A stretch of 15,826 nt of DNA from Bacteroidaceae bacterium (GTDB lineage Bacteria; Bacteroidota; Bacteroidia; Bacteroidales; Bacteroidaceae), in assembly GCA_024695315.1 (NCBI GenBank), contig JAILIJ010000365.1, forward strand, positions 1-15,826. Reading direction: 5' to 3'. Positions within the stretch are counted from its first letter, which is position 1; the number at the start of each line of letters is the position of its first letter. This document shows, in pieces, positions 7,509 to 14,901 of this stretch. The notes under the pieces were generated by a model. It had not been told where the DNA came from, searched no databases, and saw nothing but the letters and a program-made list of their open reading frames with translations. Both the position numbers and the translations under genes were made by a program.

Positions 7509-7530
7509 CGCACTAATATATAACGATTCT

Positions 7531-8106
7531 TTAATAGAATGTTCTATAAGTCTCGATATTTGCAGCCTGCATCTTCATATAAGTCATAACCGAAGTGTTA
7601 TTCTCAGCCGCTACATCCTTGATGTTAAAACCTAACATCGTGGAAAGATTTGACTTATAAATAAGTGTTGCCCACGTACTCTCATTTGGCTCTGCCTCAA
7701 TTTGGCCAAAATTGCTATAATACACAAAGTCAACAGATGCAGGAATATCATTTTCGGAAATAGTACTTTTCAATCTAGCCTCTACGCCAAACTCTACGGG
7801 GCGCGAAGATGTATAAGCATAAGTACGGAAAGTAGAACAATGGACACTATCCTCATAAATCATAGGATTAGCAGCATTTTCTGCAACACATACCGTCTTG
7901 GCAACTGTATCTCCGTCCACAACCACAAACTGTGAAATATCAAACAAATTTAGAATGTCGTCAGAAAATACAGAACCACAAACGAAATAGTTTCCGTTCT
8001 CCTGCTCTAAATCCTGATTTGTATCTAAGTCATCATCGCCACATGAAACGAGCGCGCAACCAAGGGATACAATCAAAAGTGAAGATAAGATCTTTAATGT
8101 TTTCAT
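7531..8106 (-). CDS. Small lipoprotein of unknown function, possibly surface-exposed
   Basis: The 191-aa product starts with a type II signal peptide (MKTLKILSSLLIVSLGCALV) ending in a good lipobox, L19-V20-S21-C22. Right after the lipidated cysteine comes GDDDLD. An acidic run at this place is the hallmark of the Bacteroidota lipoprotein export signal that directs lipoproteins to the cell surface, so surface exposure is a reasonable inference. The rest is beta-rich with no motif I recognise. Its ATG overlaps the TGA of kdsB (ATGA, 4 nt), so it is almost certainly co-transcribed and translationally coupled with kdsB. That ties its expression, though not necessarily its function, to lipopolysaccharide precursor synthesis. 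A T-tract hairpin follows at 7488-7508. Confidence 0.82.
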   Translation of the reverse strand: MKTLKILSSLLIVSLGCALVSCGDDDLDTNQDLEQENGNYFVCGSVFSDDILNLFDISQFVVVDGDTVAKTVCVAENAANPMIYEDSVHCSTFRTYAYTSSRPVEFGVEARLKSTISENDIPASVDFVYYSNFGQIEAEPNESTWATLIYKSNLSTMLGFNIKDVAAENNTSVMTYMKMQAANIETYRTFY

Positions 8107-8861
8107 TTTATTCGATTTTTTAAGAATTCCTCTGCCTTAGCTAAGTCTTCTGGAGTATCAATACCTATAGTCTCAATATTGCTGATACCTACCTTTATCT
8201 TGTATCCATTCTCCAGCCATCTCAACTGTTCAAGGCTCTCTACTTGCTCAAGCGTTCCCTGTGGAAGAGAGGTGATCTGACGAAGAACATCAGAACGATA
8301 GGCATAAAGACCTATGTGCTTATAATAAGTATGTCCCTTGAGCCATTCATTCTTATCTTTACCTCTAAAAAATGGTATGATAGAACGGCTGAAATACATT
8401 GCCTCCATCTTATTATTTACGACTACCTTTGGAGAATTAACATTCTCAAGAGCATCAAAACCATCTGATGGTGTGAAAGGCTTAACAAGAGTAGCTATAT
8501 CTACCGTTGGATCAGAAAAACAATCACGAACGGTCAGCAACTGATCGGCCTGAATAAAAGGTTCATCACCCTGAATGTTTACCACAACATCATACTTTTC
8601 CGCCCCAACTTTTGTAAGGGCCTCATAACAACGGTCTGTTCCAGAACGATGGGAGGTACTTGTCATAACAACCTTTCCGCCAAAGGCCAAGACTGCATTC
8701 TCTATTCTCTCATCGTCAGTAGCCACTACGACATCATCTAAAACACCCTCAACCTGGCGATACACTCTCTCAATAACTGTCTTTCCTCCAAGCATAGCCA
8801 AAGGCTTTGCAGGAAAACGTGTTGAAGCATATCTGGCAGGAATAATTCCTATGAATTTCAT
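8103..8861 (-). CDS. kdsB: 3-deoxy-manno-octulosonate cytidylyltransferase (CMP-Kdo synthetase)
   Basis: KdsB activates Kdo with CTP to CMP-Kdo and pyrophosphate in the cytoplasm, supplying the sugar that joins lipid A to the lipopolysaccharide core. The 252-aa length is standard. The nucleotide-binding start IIPARYASTRFPAKPL (residues 6-21) contains the conserved R10, R15 and K19. HRSGTDR at 71-77 and NIQGDEP with D99 (a metal ligand) follow, and D235 in GIDTPEDL near the C-terminus is the usual second metal ligand. All expected residues are present. The stop codon overlaps the start of the downstream lipoprotein gene by ATGA. The class A PBP gene lies 163 bp upstream on the same strand with no clear terminator between, so the three may share a transcript. 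No strong promoter was found directly before kdsB. Confidence 0.96.
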   Translation of the reverse strand: MKFIGIIPARYASTRFPAKPLAMLGGKTVIERVYRQVEGVLDDVVVATDDERIENAVLAFGGKVVMTSTSHRSGTDRCYEALTKVGAEKYDVVVNIQGDEPFIQADQLLTVRDCFSDPTVDIATLVKPFTPSDGFDALENVNSPKVVVNNKMEAMYFSRSIIPFFRGKDKNEWLKGHTYYKHIGLYAYRSDVLRQITSLPQGTLEQVESLEQLRWLENGYKIKVGISNIETIGIDTPEDLAKAEEFLKNRIK

Positions 8862-9024
8862 ATTTAATGTATTTATTAAAAACTTATTTATGTTCCAGAA
8901 ATAGTAAAAATGTAGTACAAGTTAAAGAAAAAGAAGAAACGTCTTTTTGACAAATATCCTCCGTATATCTTTATTCTATAAATACCACTTTATCGCCATC
9001 CTAATTTCTCCAGTTAACCATCAA

Positions 9025-11442
9025 TTACCTGAAGCTTGCGTCTACCCCCTCATCATTTATCTCAATTCCTTCAGAAGCCTCTTGGAGATGTGAAAGATCA
9101 TCATGGCAGAACTCAAAATTCTCCGGTATCTCAAATTCATCCTCCTGAGTAATACCTAATGAAGGGTCACCAAAGACTTTAAGCATAAAGTTTCCATATA
9201 TAGGTAAGGCGGCAGATGCTCCCTGTCCCATATTCATACTTCCGAAGTGAATGTCACGGTCATCACCGCCGACCCAACATCCTACGACGAGCTTTGGTAC
9301 AACACCCATGAACCACGCATCGGCATTTGAGTTTGTAGTACCAGTTTTACCTATCATATCGGCAGTAAACTTATATGGACGAGACTGGTAACGAAGTCTA
9401 CCACCCGTACCACCGTTGATAACCTTACGCATCATATATATCATCTTGTAACATGACTCGGCACTAATAGCTGACTTCATCATAGGATTGAAAGTAGCCA
9501 CAATATTTCCGTCGGAATCCTCAATACGAGTTACAAGAAGCGGGCGATACCTATTACCCTTATTTGCAAACATAGTGTAAGCACTTACCATTTCTCCTAC
9601 ACTAATATCACAAGGTCCAAGACACACACTCAAAGCAGGATAAATATCTTGATTCTCGAGTCCTATCTGTTCATGTAGGAAACGTACGAAAGCCTGTGGA
9701 CTAAGTTCATTCATCAATCGGGCAGCAATCCAGTTGTTTGAACGAGAGAGTCCCCATGAAAGGTCCACCATCTCACCATAACGCTCACGATTATCGTTAC
9801 GTGGAATCCAAACATCCTTGATAGTATCAGGTCCAATGATAAACTTTGGTTGAGTATTCAACAACTCGTCACAAGGACTCCAGTTGTTCTCCATAGCGAA
9901 GGAATAGAGGAAAGGCTTCATAGTAGAACCGACCTGACGTCTACCTCCTCCCAACACATTATCATACATGAAATACTTATAATTCAGTCCACCCACGTAT
10001 GCCTTAACAGCACCATTTCGTGGATCCATAGCCATCATAGCTGTACGAAGGAAAGACTTATAGTATCGGATAGAATCCAATGGAGTCATCTCCACTTCCT
10101 TCTCGCCATCATAGGTGAAGATTGTCATTGGAACCTTTGTGTTGAAAGCCTTTTCTATCTCCTCCTCAGAACATCCATCATCCTTCATCTTACGATAGCG
10201 CCAAGTTTGCTTCATAGCCTTCTTCATAAGGCTCTTAAACTGAGCTTTCGTAATGCCAGAATATGGAGCTATAGAACTACCCTTCTTCTCCTTATCAAAG
10301 GCTGGTTGCAGATACTTAGCCACATGCTCGTAGGCTGCTTCCTCAGCATATTTCTGCATACGTGAATCAAGAGTAGTATAAATTTTTAGGCCATCTGTAT
10401 AGATATTATAATTAGAGCCATCACGCTTACGATTCTTATTACACCAGCCATAGAGAGGATTAGTCTCCCATGCCAGCGAATCATCATGATACTTCTGTCC
10501 CTGCCATGACGCATATCTATCTCTGTCAGGTTTTGAAGCCATCATAATTTCACGAAGGTATTCACGGAAATATGGAGCCAAACCGTCCTTGTGGTCTAAG
10601 ACGTGGAACTTAGCCATGCTCAATTCCTCCTGAGAGGCAGAGTCACATTGCTCCTTGGTAATATATCCAGCCTTATACATCTGCAAGAGCACGACATTTC
10701 TTCGCTCACGGCTACGTTCGTTGAATCGTCTTGGATTGAAAAGTGAAGGATTCTTACACATTCCGACCAGTGTAGCACTCTCTGTCAGAGTGAGGTCCTT
10801 AGGACTCTTACCAAAATATGTCTTTGCAGCATTCTTAATACCTACCGCATTGTTGAGGAAGTCAAAATCATTCAAGTACATCGTGATAATCTCCTCCTTT
10901 GTGTAATAACGCTCCAGTTTGACAGCCACAAACCATTCGATAGGCTTCTGAAGCATACGCTGCTTAGCATTTCGCGCTACATCAGTATAAAGAAGCTTAG
11001 CCAACTGCTGAGTAATTGTTGAACCTCCACCTGCTGACTTCTGTCCAAAGATACCACGTTTAACGATTGCTCGACCGAGAGCCTTCATATCTATACCAGA
11101 ATGGTCAAAAAATCTCACATCCTCAGTAGCCACCAAAGCCTTAATAAGATTATCAGGCAAAGAATCGTATGTTACCATGACACGGTTCTCTGACGCATAA
11201 TTCCATGTACCGAGCAACTGACCATCATCGGTATATATACGAGAAGCATATTTGTTGATCGGATTATTAGGGTCTGGAATAGGCACTTCTCCCAACCATC
11301 CTTTTGAGATAGCATAAAGGGCACAATAAGTGAGTAGAAGAATAGTAACTACCGCAACCCATAAGCCTATAATGATTTTCTTATACATAGGCATCTTAGA
11401 ATCTGCGACCATTTTCTTTTCCGTATTTGAATTGTCTGTCAT
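9025..11442 (-). CDS. Class A penicillin-binding protein (PBP1A-type, bifunctional)
   Basis: This 805-aa enzyme polymerises lipid II and cross-links peptidoglycan in the periplasm, anchored by one N-terminal membrane helix (about residues 22-46). The GT51 transglycosylase domain (about 65-245) shows EDVRFFDHSGID with catalytic E107, GGSTITQQLAK at 139-149, and the second catalytic Glu E169 in KPIEW, before YYTKEEIITMYLN. The transpeptidase domain (about 455-735) has the acyl-serine S506 in STMK, SNN with S568, and KTGT with K699. Both active sites look intact. The length fits the family. It ends in an acidic tail. The start is uncertain: M1 at 11442, M11, M17 and M19 all precede the membrane helix and none has a Shine-Dalgarno. 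A promoter at 11675-11706 would give a leader of about 225 nt. kdsB lies downstream. Confidence 0.95.
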   Translation of the reverse strand: MTDNSNTEKKMVADSKMPMYKKIIIGLWVAVVTILLLTYCALYAISKGWLGEVPIPDPNNPINKYASRIYTDDGQLLGTWNYASENRVMVTYDSLPDNLIKALVATEDVRFFDHSGIDMKALGRAIVKRGIFGQKSAGGGSTITQQLAKLLYTDVARNAKQRMLQKPIEWFVAVKLERYYTKEEIITMYLNDFDFLNNAVGIKNAAKTYFGKSPKDLTLTESATLVGMCKNPSLFNPRRFNERSRERRNVVLLQMYKAGYITKEQCDSASQEELSMAKFHVLDHKDGLAPYFREYLREIMMASKPDRDRYASWQGQKYHDDSLAWETNPLYGWCNKNRKRDGSNYNIYTDGLKIYTTLDSRMQKYAEEAAYEHVAKYLQPAFDKEKKGSSIAPYSGITKAQFKSLMKKAMKQTWRYRKMKDDGCSEEEIEKAFNTKVPMTIFTYDGEKEVEMTPLDSIRYYKSFLRTAMMAMDPRNGAVKAYVGGLNYKYFMYDNVLGGGRRQVGSTMKPFLYSFAMENNWSPCDELLNTQPKFIIGPDTIKDVWIPRNDNRERYGEMVDLSWGLSRSNNWIAARLMNELSPQAFVRFLHEQIGLENQDIYPALSVCLGPCDISVGEMVSAYTMFANKGNRYRPLLVTRIEDSDGNIVATFNPMMKSAISAESCYKMIYMMRKVINGGTGGRLRYQSRPYKFTADMIGKTGTTNSNADAWFMGVVPKLVVGCWVGGDDRDIHFGSMNMGQGASAALPIYGNFMLKVFGDPSLGITQEDEFEIPENFEFCHDDLSHLQEASEGIEINDEGVDASFR

Positions 11443-11674
11443 TTCTATAAATTAAGCTGTATGAGTTATTATTAGGGAAGAGTCTTCGTATGAGACAAAT
11501 CCGACGAGATGTCTAAAATACGATCAGGGCTACAGTTAACATGACATTTGGGAAAGTATGACTTTTCGCCAAACTCTCTCCAATAAACATCTGCTACTGT
11601 AGATTATTTTTCGTCATCAACTTCTTAGTTAGGATGATACCCCATAGGTATTTTTAGACTAATAAAAATTTCTT

Positions 11675-11706
11675 GCAAAGATGGCATTTTTTTCTCAATT
11701 ATCAAA
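11675..11706 (-). promoter_or_regulatory. Probable promoter of the class A PBP gene
   Basis: On the minus strand, TTTG (plus-strand 11703-11706), a 19-nt spacer and CATCTTTGC (plus-strand 11675-11683) match the Bacteroidota consensus with one mismatch in the -7 box (C for T at the first base). The start would be near 11669, giving a leader of roughly 225 nt. Confidence 0.5.
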
Positions 11707-11810
11707 ACATAAAAACATATTTTTCACAATTACACTTGGTATGATTCCACACATACCATTATTCTCTTTTTATGAACAGCATAGAAACGCATTTTCACCC
11801 TTATAGGACA

Positions 11811-11839
11811 TACGAAGGGTTAACGAAGGAAATACGAAG
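11811..11839 (+). repeat. Three WACGAAG direct repeats at 11-bp spacing
   Basis: TACGAAG at 11811, AACGAAG at 11822 and TACGAAG at 11833 repeat at exactly 11 bp, close to one helical turn, in a gene-free region about 105 bp upstream of the predicted PBP promoter. Flanking CATACG (11809-11814) and CGTATG (starting near 11844) form an inverted pair around the array. Phased repeats of this kind often bind a regulator; no regulator is identified. Confidence 0.5.
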
Positions 11840-11953
11840 CTGACGTATGGTTGACAACATACATTTTCTACAAAATAAAGCCTGTTGCCAACCTTTTTCA
11901 TTCTGCCTATTCCAACAAGCCTGTTTCCTCACTTATTGATGGCAACAAAAAGT

Positions 11954-11987
11954 CCCCATGTTTCTTTGAAATTAAAGATACATGGGG
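11954..11987 (-). terminator. Strong hairpin terminator for the phosphoesterase/OMP operon
   Basis: CCCCATGT (11954-11961) pairs with ACATGGGG (11980-11987), then after one T-T mismatch TCTTT (11963-11967) pairs with AAAGA (11974-11978), closing on a 6-nt loop. On the minus strand the stem is followed by ACTTTTTG. It sits about 75 bp after the stop of the minus-strand gene ending at 12060, as expected of a rho-independent terminator. Confidence 0.75.
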
Positions 11988-12013
11988 GCCTCACTAATAA
12001 ACAAAAATCGACA

Positions 12014-12033
12014 AGGGGAAATACATTTCCCCT
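12014..12033 (-). terminator. Second hairpin, tandem terminator
   Basis: AGGGGAAA (12014-12021) and TTTCCCCT (12026-12033) form a perfect 8-bp stem with a TACA loop, 26 bp after the end of the minus-strand gene at 12060. The T-run on the minus strand begins about 6 nt after the stem (CGATTTTTG). On the plus strand ATCTTTTTC follows. It probably acts with the stronger hairpin at 11954-11987. Confidence 0.55.
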
Positions 12034-12059
12034 ATCTTTTTCATGACTTCGCTACATCA

Positions 12060-12722
12060 TCATAAAGTCTGAAGTTTTAGACCAATAGACAGGCCGATAA
12101 TATCCTTTAGTGGCACGCTATGGTCTATTATTTTTGAGCGGATATATAAGTCACATGAACTGACCTCATAGAACAGGGAAATACTCCTGGCATATCTACG
12201 TTTCTTATAAGGAATCTGCCATGTAATCTGCTGACCGAAACCTACATTCAGCCTAAATTTTGTAGACATAAACTCATAATAATCGTCAGGGTATCTTTTG
12301 GGTTGACTTTTCCAAAATTCATGTCCTATGACGGTATTAAGATAGATGGAAGCCGACAAGGGCTGCACGCTCCACCCTTCTTTTAAGTCAATACTCCAAG
12401 GAATAAAATTCTCCTTAAGAGTAACCGTCATCTTCATTCGCGAACTCTCATGACGAGGGATAAATCCAAAAAGCAGATGAGTCTCCCACATACCTCTATG
12501 CCCATACTCCCATCCTATACCGGCGGACAGAGCACCCATATTACCTGCATTCTGAACAATAAACTGACGCGGAATAAGCATATCCCACCTATCGAAAGCC
12601 TTCTGCACATACTTATTGTATCTGTTCTCAGGCTCAGAAGCCACCTCCACACTATCCTTGGCCATCACCTGACAAGCCATTGTCAGCAGGCAAATGCTAA
12701 TAAAAAACTTGTTCCATCTCAT
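12060..12722 (-). CDS. Probable outer-membrane beta-barrel protein, unknown function
   Basis: The 220-aa product has a signal peptide (MRWNKFFISICLLTMACQVM, cleavage after A21, mature KDSVEV). The mature part looks like a small outer-membrane protein. Alternating strands such as GALSAGIGWEYG, WETHLLFGFIP, MKMTVTLKENFIPW, LSASIYLNTVIG, FRLNVGFGQQITW and RSISLFYEVSSCDLYI carry aromatic girdle residues, and the last segment ends in a strand (IIGLSIGLKLQTL). This would suit an eight- to ten-stranded barrel. The final residue is Leu rather than the usual Phe, which slightly weakens the call. Its start lies 26 nt inside the end of the phosphoesterase gene, so the two should be translated together. 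I do not recognise a named family. Two hairpins follow the stop. Confidence 0.75.
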   Translation of the reverse strand: MRWNKFFISICLLTMACQVMAKDSVEVASEPENRYNKYVQKAFDRWDMLIPRQFIVQNAGNMGALSAGIGWEYGHRGMWETHLLFGFIPRHESSRMKMTVTLKENFIPWSIDLKEGWSVQPLSASIYLNTVIGHEFWKSQPKRYPDDYYEFMSTKFRLNVGFGQQITWQIPYKKRRYARSISLFYEVSSCDLYIRSKIIDHSVPLKDIIGLSIGLKLQTL

Positions 12723-13494
12723 ATCCGTCAGGTGTTATTGTCATTATTCTGTAATTACGATGTTCAGCGCAGTCTATGCCATAAAACAGCAAGTCGTCAT
12801 GATAAATATTCGTGACGTAATCATTATGATTATGCCCATAGACACAGCACATAAGGCCTGGGAAGAAATCCAGATATCGTCGGAAAGCCTTACGCACATT
12901 ATTGTTAAACTGATCGCTATATGGTGGGGCATGCATAATCAGGACCGTCCTATCAAAATCCGTAGAATCTCTGGTAAATTCCTCTTCCATAAAATCGAAG
13001 TTTGGTACAGCTGCCATATAATCGTATTCCGTGGCATTGGTATTTAGGCACACAAACTTCACTCTTGACAGAATAAACGCAAAATCCATTTCCCCAAACA
13101 TCACATTATACGTCTGATCGCCAGTACCTAAAAAATCATGATTTCCGATAAGGGCAATATATGGAACTTTCAGCCCGTCCAAGATATCGCAGCACCAATG
13201 AAACTCCTTGATTGTCCCCGTGTCAGTCAGGTCCCCACAATGTATGACAAAGTCCACATCATCTCGCTGATTCAATGCCTCAACTTCATCCTTAGTGTCA
13301 GAATACCAGCCGTGCGTATCGCTTATGAAAGCAATACGTAAAGTATCCTTATTGGCATAACGATCCTCTATTATCTCTAAACTTTTATCATTTAGATGAT
13401 ATCTGCCATCAGTATCCACGTCGTAAGGATGCGTGTCAAACATATCACCACATGAGGCAAATAGGAGTGTAGATAAAATAAGATATTTTTTCAT
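12697..13494 (-). CDS. Calcineurin-like metallophosphoesterase lipoprotein
   Basis: This 265-aa protein carries the whole two-metal phosphoesterase signature: D59-x-H61 (ISDTHGW), G87-D88 (GDLTD), G117-N118-H119-D120 (GNHD), H188 (MHAPP) and G220-H221-x-H223 (GHNH). These metal ligands appear intact, so it should hydrolyse a phosphoester or pyrophosphate; the substrate cannot be read from sequence. The start MKKYLILSTLLFASC has a lipobox ending at C15 (Phe at -3 is atypical but tolerated in this phylum), so the enzyme should be membrane-anchored outside the cytoplasm, unlike cytoplasmic UDP-diacylglucosamine hydrolase LpxH. The gene overlaps the downstream outer-membrane protein gene by 26 nt, suggesting a shared envelope task. 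Only a degenerate -7 box (TAACTTGC, near 13525) is visible upstream. Confidence 0.92.
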   Translation of the reverse strand: MKKYLILSTLLFASCGDMFDTHPYDVDTDGRYHLNDKSLEIIEDRYANKDTLRIAFISDTHGWYSDTKDEVEALNQRDDVDFVIHCGDLTDTGTIKEFHWCCDILDGLKVPYIALIGNHDFLGTGDQTYNVMFGEMDFAFILSRVKFVCLNTNATEYDYMAAVPNFDFMEEEFTRDSTDFDRTVLIMHAPPYSDQFNNNVRKAFRRYLDFFPGLMCCVYGHNHNDYVTNIYHDDLLFYGIDCAEHRNYRIMTITPDGYEMEQVFY

Positions 13495-13785
13495 TTATAT
13501 GACTATTAGTCCATCTTTTGCAAGTTATCTGTCGTGGAATCAATTTATTCAATATGAGGGCTAAGTGAAATATGACATTTTATATATTAAACACTTGATT
13601 TTTACTGAAGCCTACAATAAAATTGTACCCCACAAAATATTTCGAACTTTGCATTCCAAAAAAATCTACTTTTTTATGAATGCAAAGTTCGACATATTTT
13701 TTCAAATAGAAGTGTTCTAAACGGAAGCACTAATGTCCTAAATCTTTTATTTATGCTATCATACTCACGGCAATATATAGAGCTA
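13495..13785. other. Intergenic region with large palindrome
   Basis: No gene is visible in this 291-bp gap between the yeiH-like gene end and the phosphoesterase gene start, both on the minus strand. Its main content is the 67-bp palindrome at 13634-13700. A small inverted repeat TACAAT-AAA-ATTGTA occurs at 13613-13627. The phosphoesterase promoter should be at about 13510-13560, but only a degenerate -7 box is present. Confidence 0.5.
13634..13700. repeat. 67-bp near-perfect palindrome with 15-bp perfect core arms
   Basis: TCGAACTTTGCATTC (13642-13656) is an exact reverse complement of 13678-13692. After a single mismatch, AAAATAT (13634-13640) pairs with ATATTTT (13694-13700), giving 22-bp arms with one mismatch around a 21-nt A/T-rich centre. 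It sits 86 bp after the end of the YeiH gene, so it could form a transcription-ending or RNA-stabilising hairpin for that gene; the T-tract after the stem is short. Each arm contains CTTTGCA, like the -7 box of Bacteroidota promoters. It could also be a miniature mobile or REP-like element; no clear target duplication is seen. Confidence 0.75.
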
Positions 13786-14823
13786 CTACCCAAGGACAGG
13801 GACAATATACTTTGCCAATGCGTACCCCCCGAAAAGGAGCCAACAATACAGAATGGCAGAAAGGACAAATGGTTTACTACCAGCCTTCTTAAACTTATCA
13901 ATACTTGTCTCAGCACCAAGGGCCGTCATAGCCATGGTAAGAAGAAAAGTATCGAGCGTATTTATTGAGGAAATGACTGGCTCAGGTAGCCAACCACAAG
14001 AGTTAAAGGCTATGACAACCAGGAAAAGGACTGCAAACCAAGGTATATTTATCTTACATTTGCATTTTTCCCCGTCCGGTCTAGCAACGGCATCTTTAGC
14101 CGCGAAGAAAGCTATAACGAAAAGGACGGGAACAAGCATCATCACACGTATCATTTTTACTATTATGGCCGTATCGCTCACAGCCGTTCCCATAGCATTT
14201 CCTGCTCCAACCACATGTGCTACCTCATGGATAGTGCTACCCGTGAAAATTCCCATCTCATCAGCAGAAAGTTCAAAGATACCGACTCTGTACAACATAG
14301 GGTAAATAAACATAGAGACAGTACCAAAGATTACTACTGTGGCCACAGCAACTGCTGTCTTATAAGGCTTAGGACGAATGGCGCCGTCTACTCCCATAAC
14401 TGCGGCCGCTCCACAGATGGCACTTCCGCATGAAGTTAAAAGCGCAATATCGCGGTCCATTCTTAGTAATCGGCCTATCAACACTCCAAAGGCGATGGTA
14501 CAAACTACAATAATGGAGTCAACGACGATAGCTGCCCCACCTACTGCCATAACATCTTGGAAAGAGAGTTTGAAACCGTAAAGTATAATGCCCAAACGTA
14601 ATATACGCTTAGAACAAAAAGAGATACCCGGAACCCACGTTTCCGGAAGGTTGTTGCGGAGACTATTGGCATATACCATGCCAAGAATAATACCCACCAC
14701 CATAGGGCTAAGTGATAAAGCCTTAACCCAGTTCATGCCACCAATATAAAAAGCAGCACAAGAAAATAATGCCATCAGCAGCACTCCATGAAGCATACTG
14801 CTTCTCTTTTCTGATAATTTCAT
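13786..14823 (-). CDS. YeiH-family putative sulfate/anion exporter
   Basis: This 345-aa inner-membrane protein belongs to the YeiH/UPF0324 family (Cons_hypoth698), annotated as putative sulfate exporters. About nine to eleven hydrophobic segments span the protein. The family signatures are present: LRLGIILYGF near residues 75-84, TSCGSAICGAAAV with C132 to G138, and GSTIHEVAHVVGAG beginning at G195. The length is typical. It follows the LysR regulator gene by 78 bp on the same strand and has its own promoter box in that gap. Export of sulfate or sulfite-type anions is the family annotation and is not experimentally strong; the regulator pairing (as with E. coli YeiE/YeiH) fits a response to sulfur compounds. 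A large palindrome lies after the stop. Confidence 0.88.
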   Translation of the reverse strand: MKLSEKRSSMLHGVLLMALFSCAAFYIGGMNWVKALSLSPMVVGIILGMVYANSLRNNLPETWVPGISFCSKRILRLGIILYGFKLSFQDVMAVGGAAIVVDSIIVVCTIAFGVLIGRLLRMDRDIALLTSCGSAICGAAAVMGVDGAIRPKPYKTAVAVATVVIFGTVSMFIYPMLYRVGIFELSADEMGIFTGSTIHEVAHVVGAGNAMGTAVSDTAIIVKMIRVMMLVPVLFVIAFFAAKDAVARPDGEKCKCKINIPWFAVLFLVVIAFNSCGWLPEPVISSINTLDTFLLTMAMTALGAETSIDKFKKAGSKPFVLSAILYCWLLFGGYALAKYIVPVLG

Positions 14824-14858
14824 TTCTAAATACTTTTTTAGTCAACAATTTTGTGACT

Positions 14859-14867
14859 GCAAAAGTA
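14859..14867 (-). promoter_or_regulatory. -7 promoter box for the YeiH-family gene
   Basis: The minus strand reads TACTTTTGC, an exact TAnnTTTGC box, in the gap between the LysR gene and the transporter gene. Transcription would start near 14852, about 29 nt before the ATG. No good TTTG is seen at the -33 position, which could mean the promoter needs an activator such as the adjacent LysR protein. Confidence 0.45.
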
Positions 14868-14901
14868 TGAAAAAATATGCTCTGATGGTCATACCGAATA
14901 A

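Larger units (their letters stand above)
11443..12059. other. 617-bp structured intergenic region upstream of the PBP gene
   Basis: No credible gene is present. From right to left (minus-strand direction) it holds two tandem hairpins (12014-12033 and 11954-11987) ending the upstream operon. Next come an 8-bp inverted repeat with 49-nt separation (11883-11890 and 11940-11947) enclosing part of a 9-bp direct repeat (11878-11886 and 11917-11925), and three phased repeats at 11811-11839. A 7-bp-stem hairpin (11737-11743 with 11752-11758), the probable PBP promoter, and a leader of about 225 nt complete it. The space between terminator and promoter (about 245 nt) is unexplained and could hold regulatory sites or an untranslated RNA. 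Confidence 0.55.

Noticed and set aside
9850..10365. 171-codon open frame on the plus strand
   Set aside because: It is antisense to the transpeptidase part of the PBP gene, has low-complexity His/Ser/Leu-rich content and no recognisable domain; a shadow of the real gene.
13634..13700. Interpretation as an insertion sequence end
   Set aside because: No transposase fragment and no clear target-site duplication flank it, so I list it as a palindrome of unknown origin.
13853..14305. 150-codon open frame on the plus strand
   Set aside because: Antisense to the YeiH-family gene, whose membrane-protein sequence is clearly the real one.
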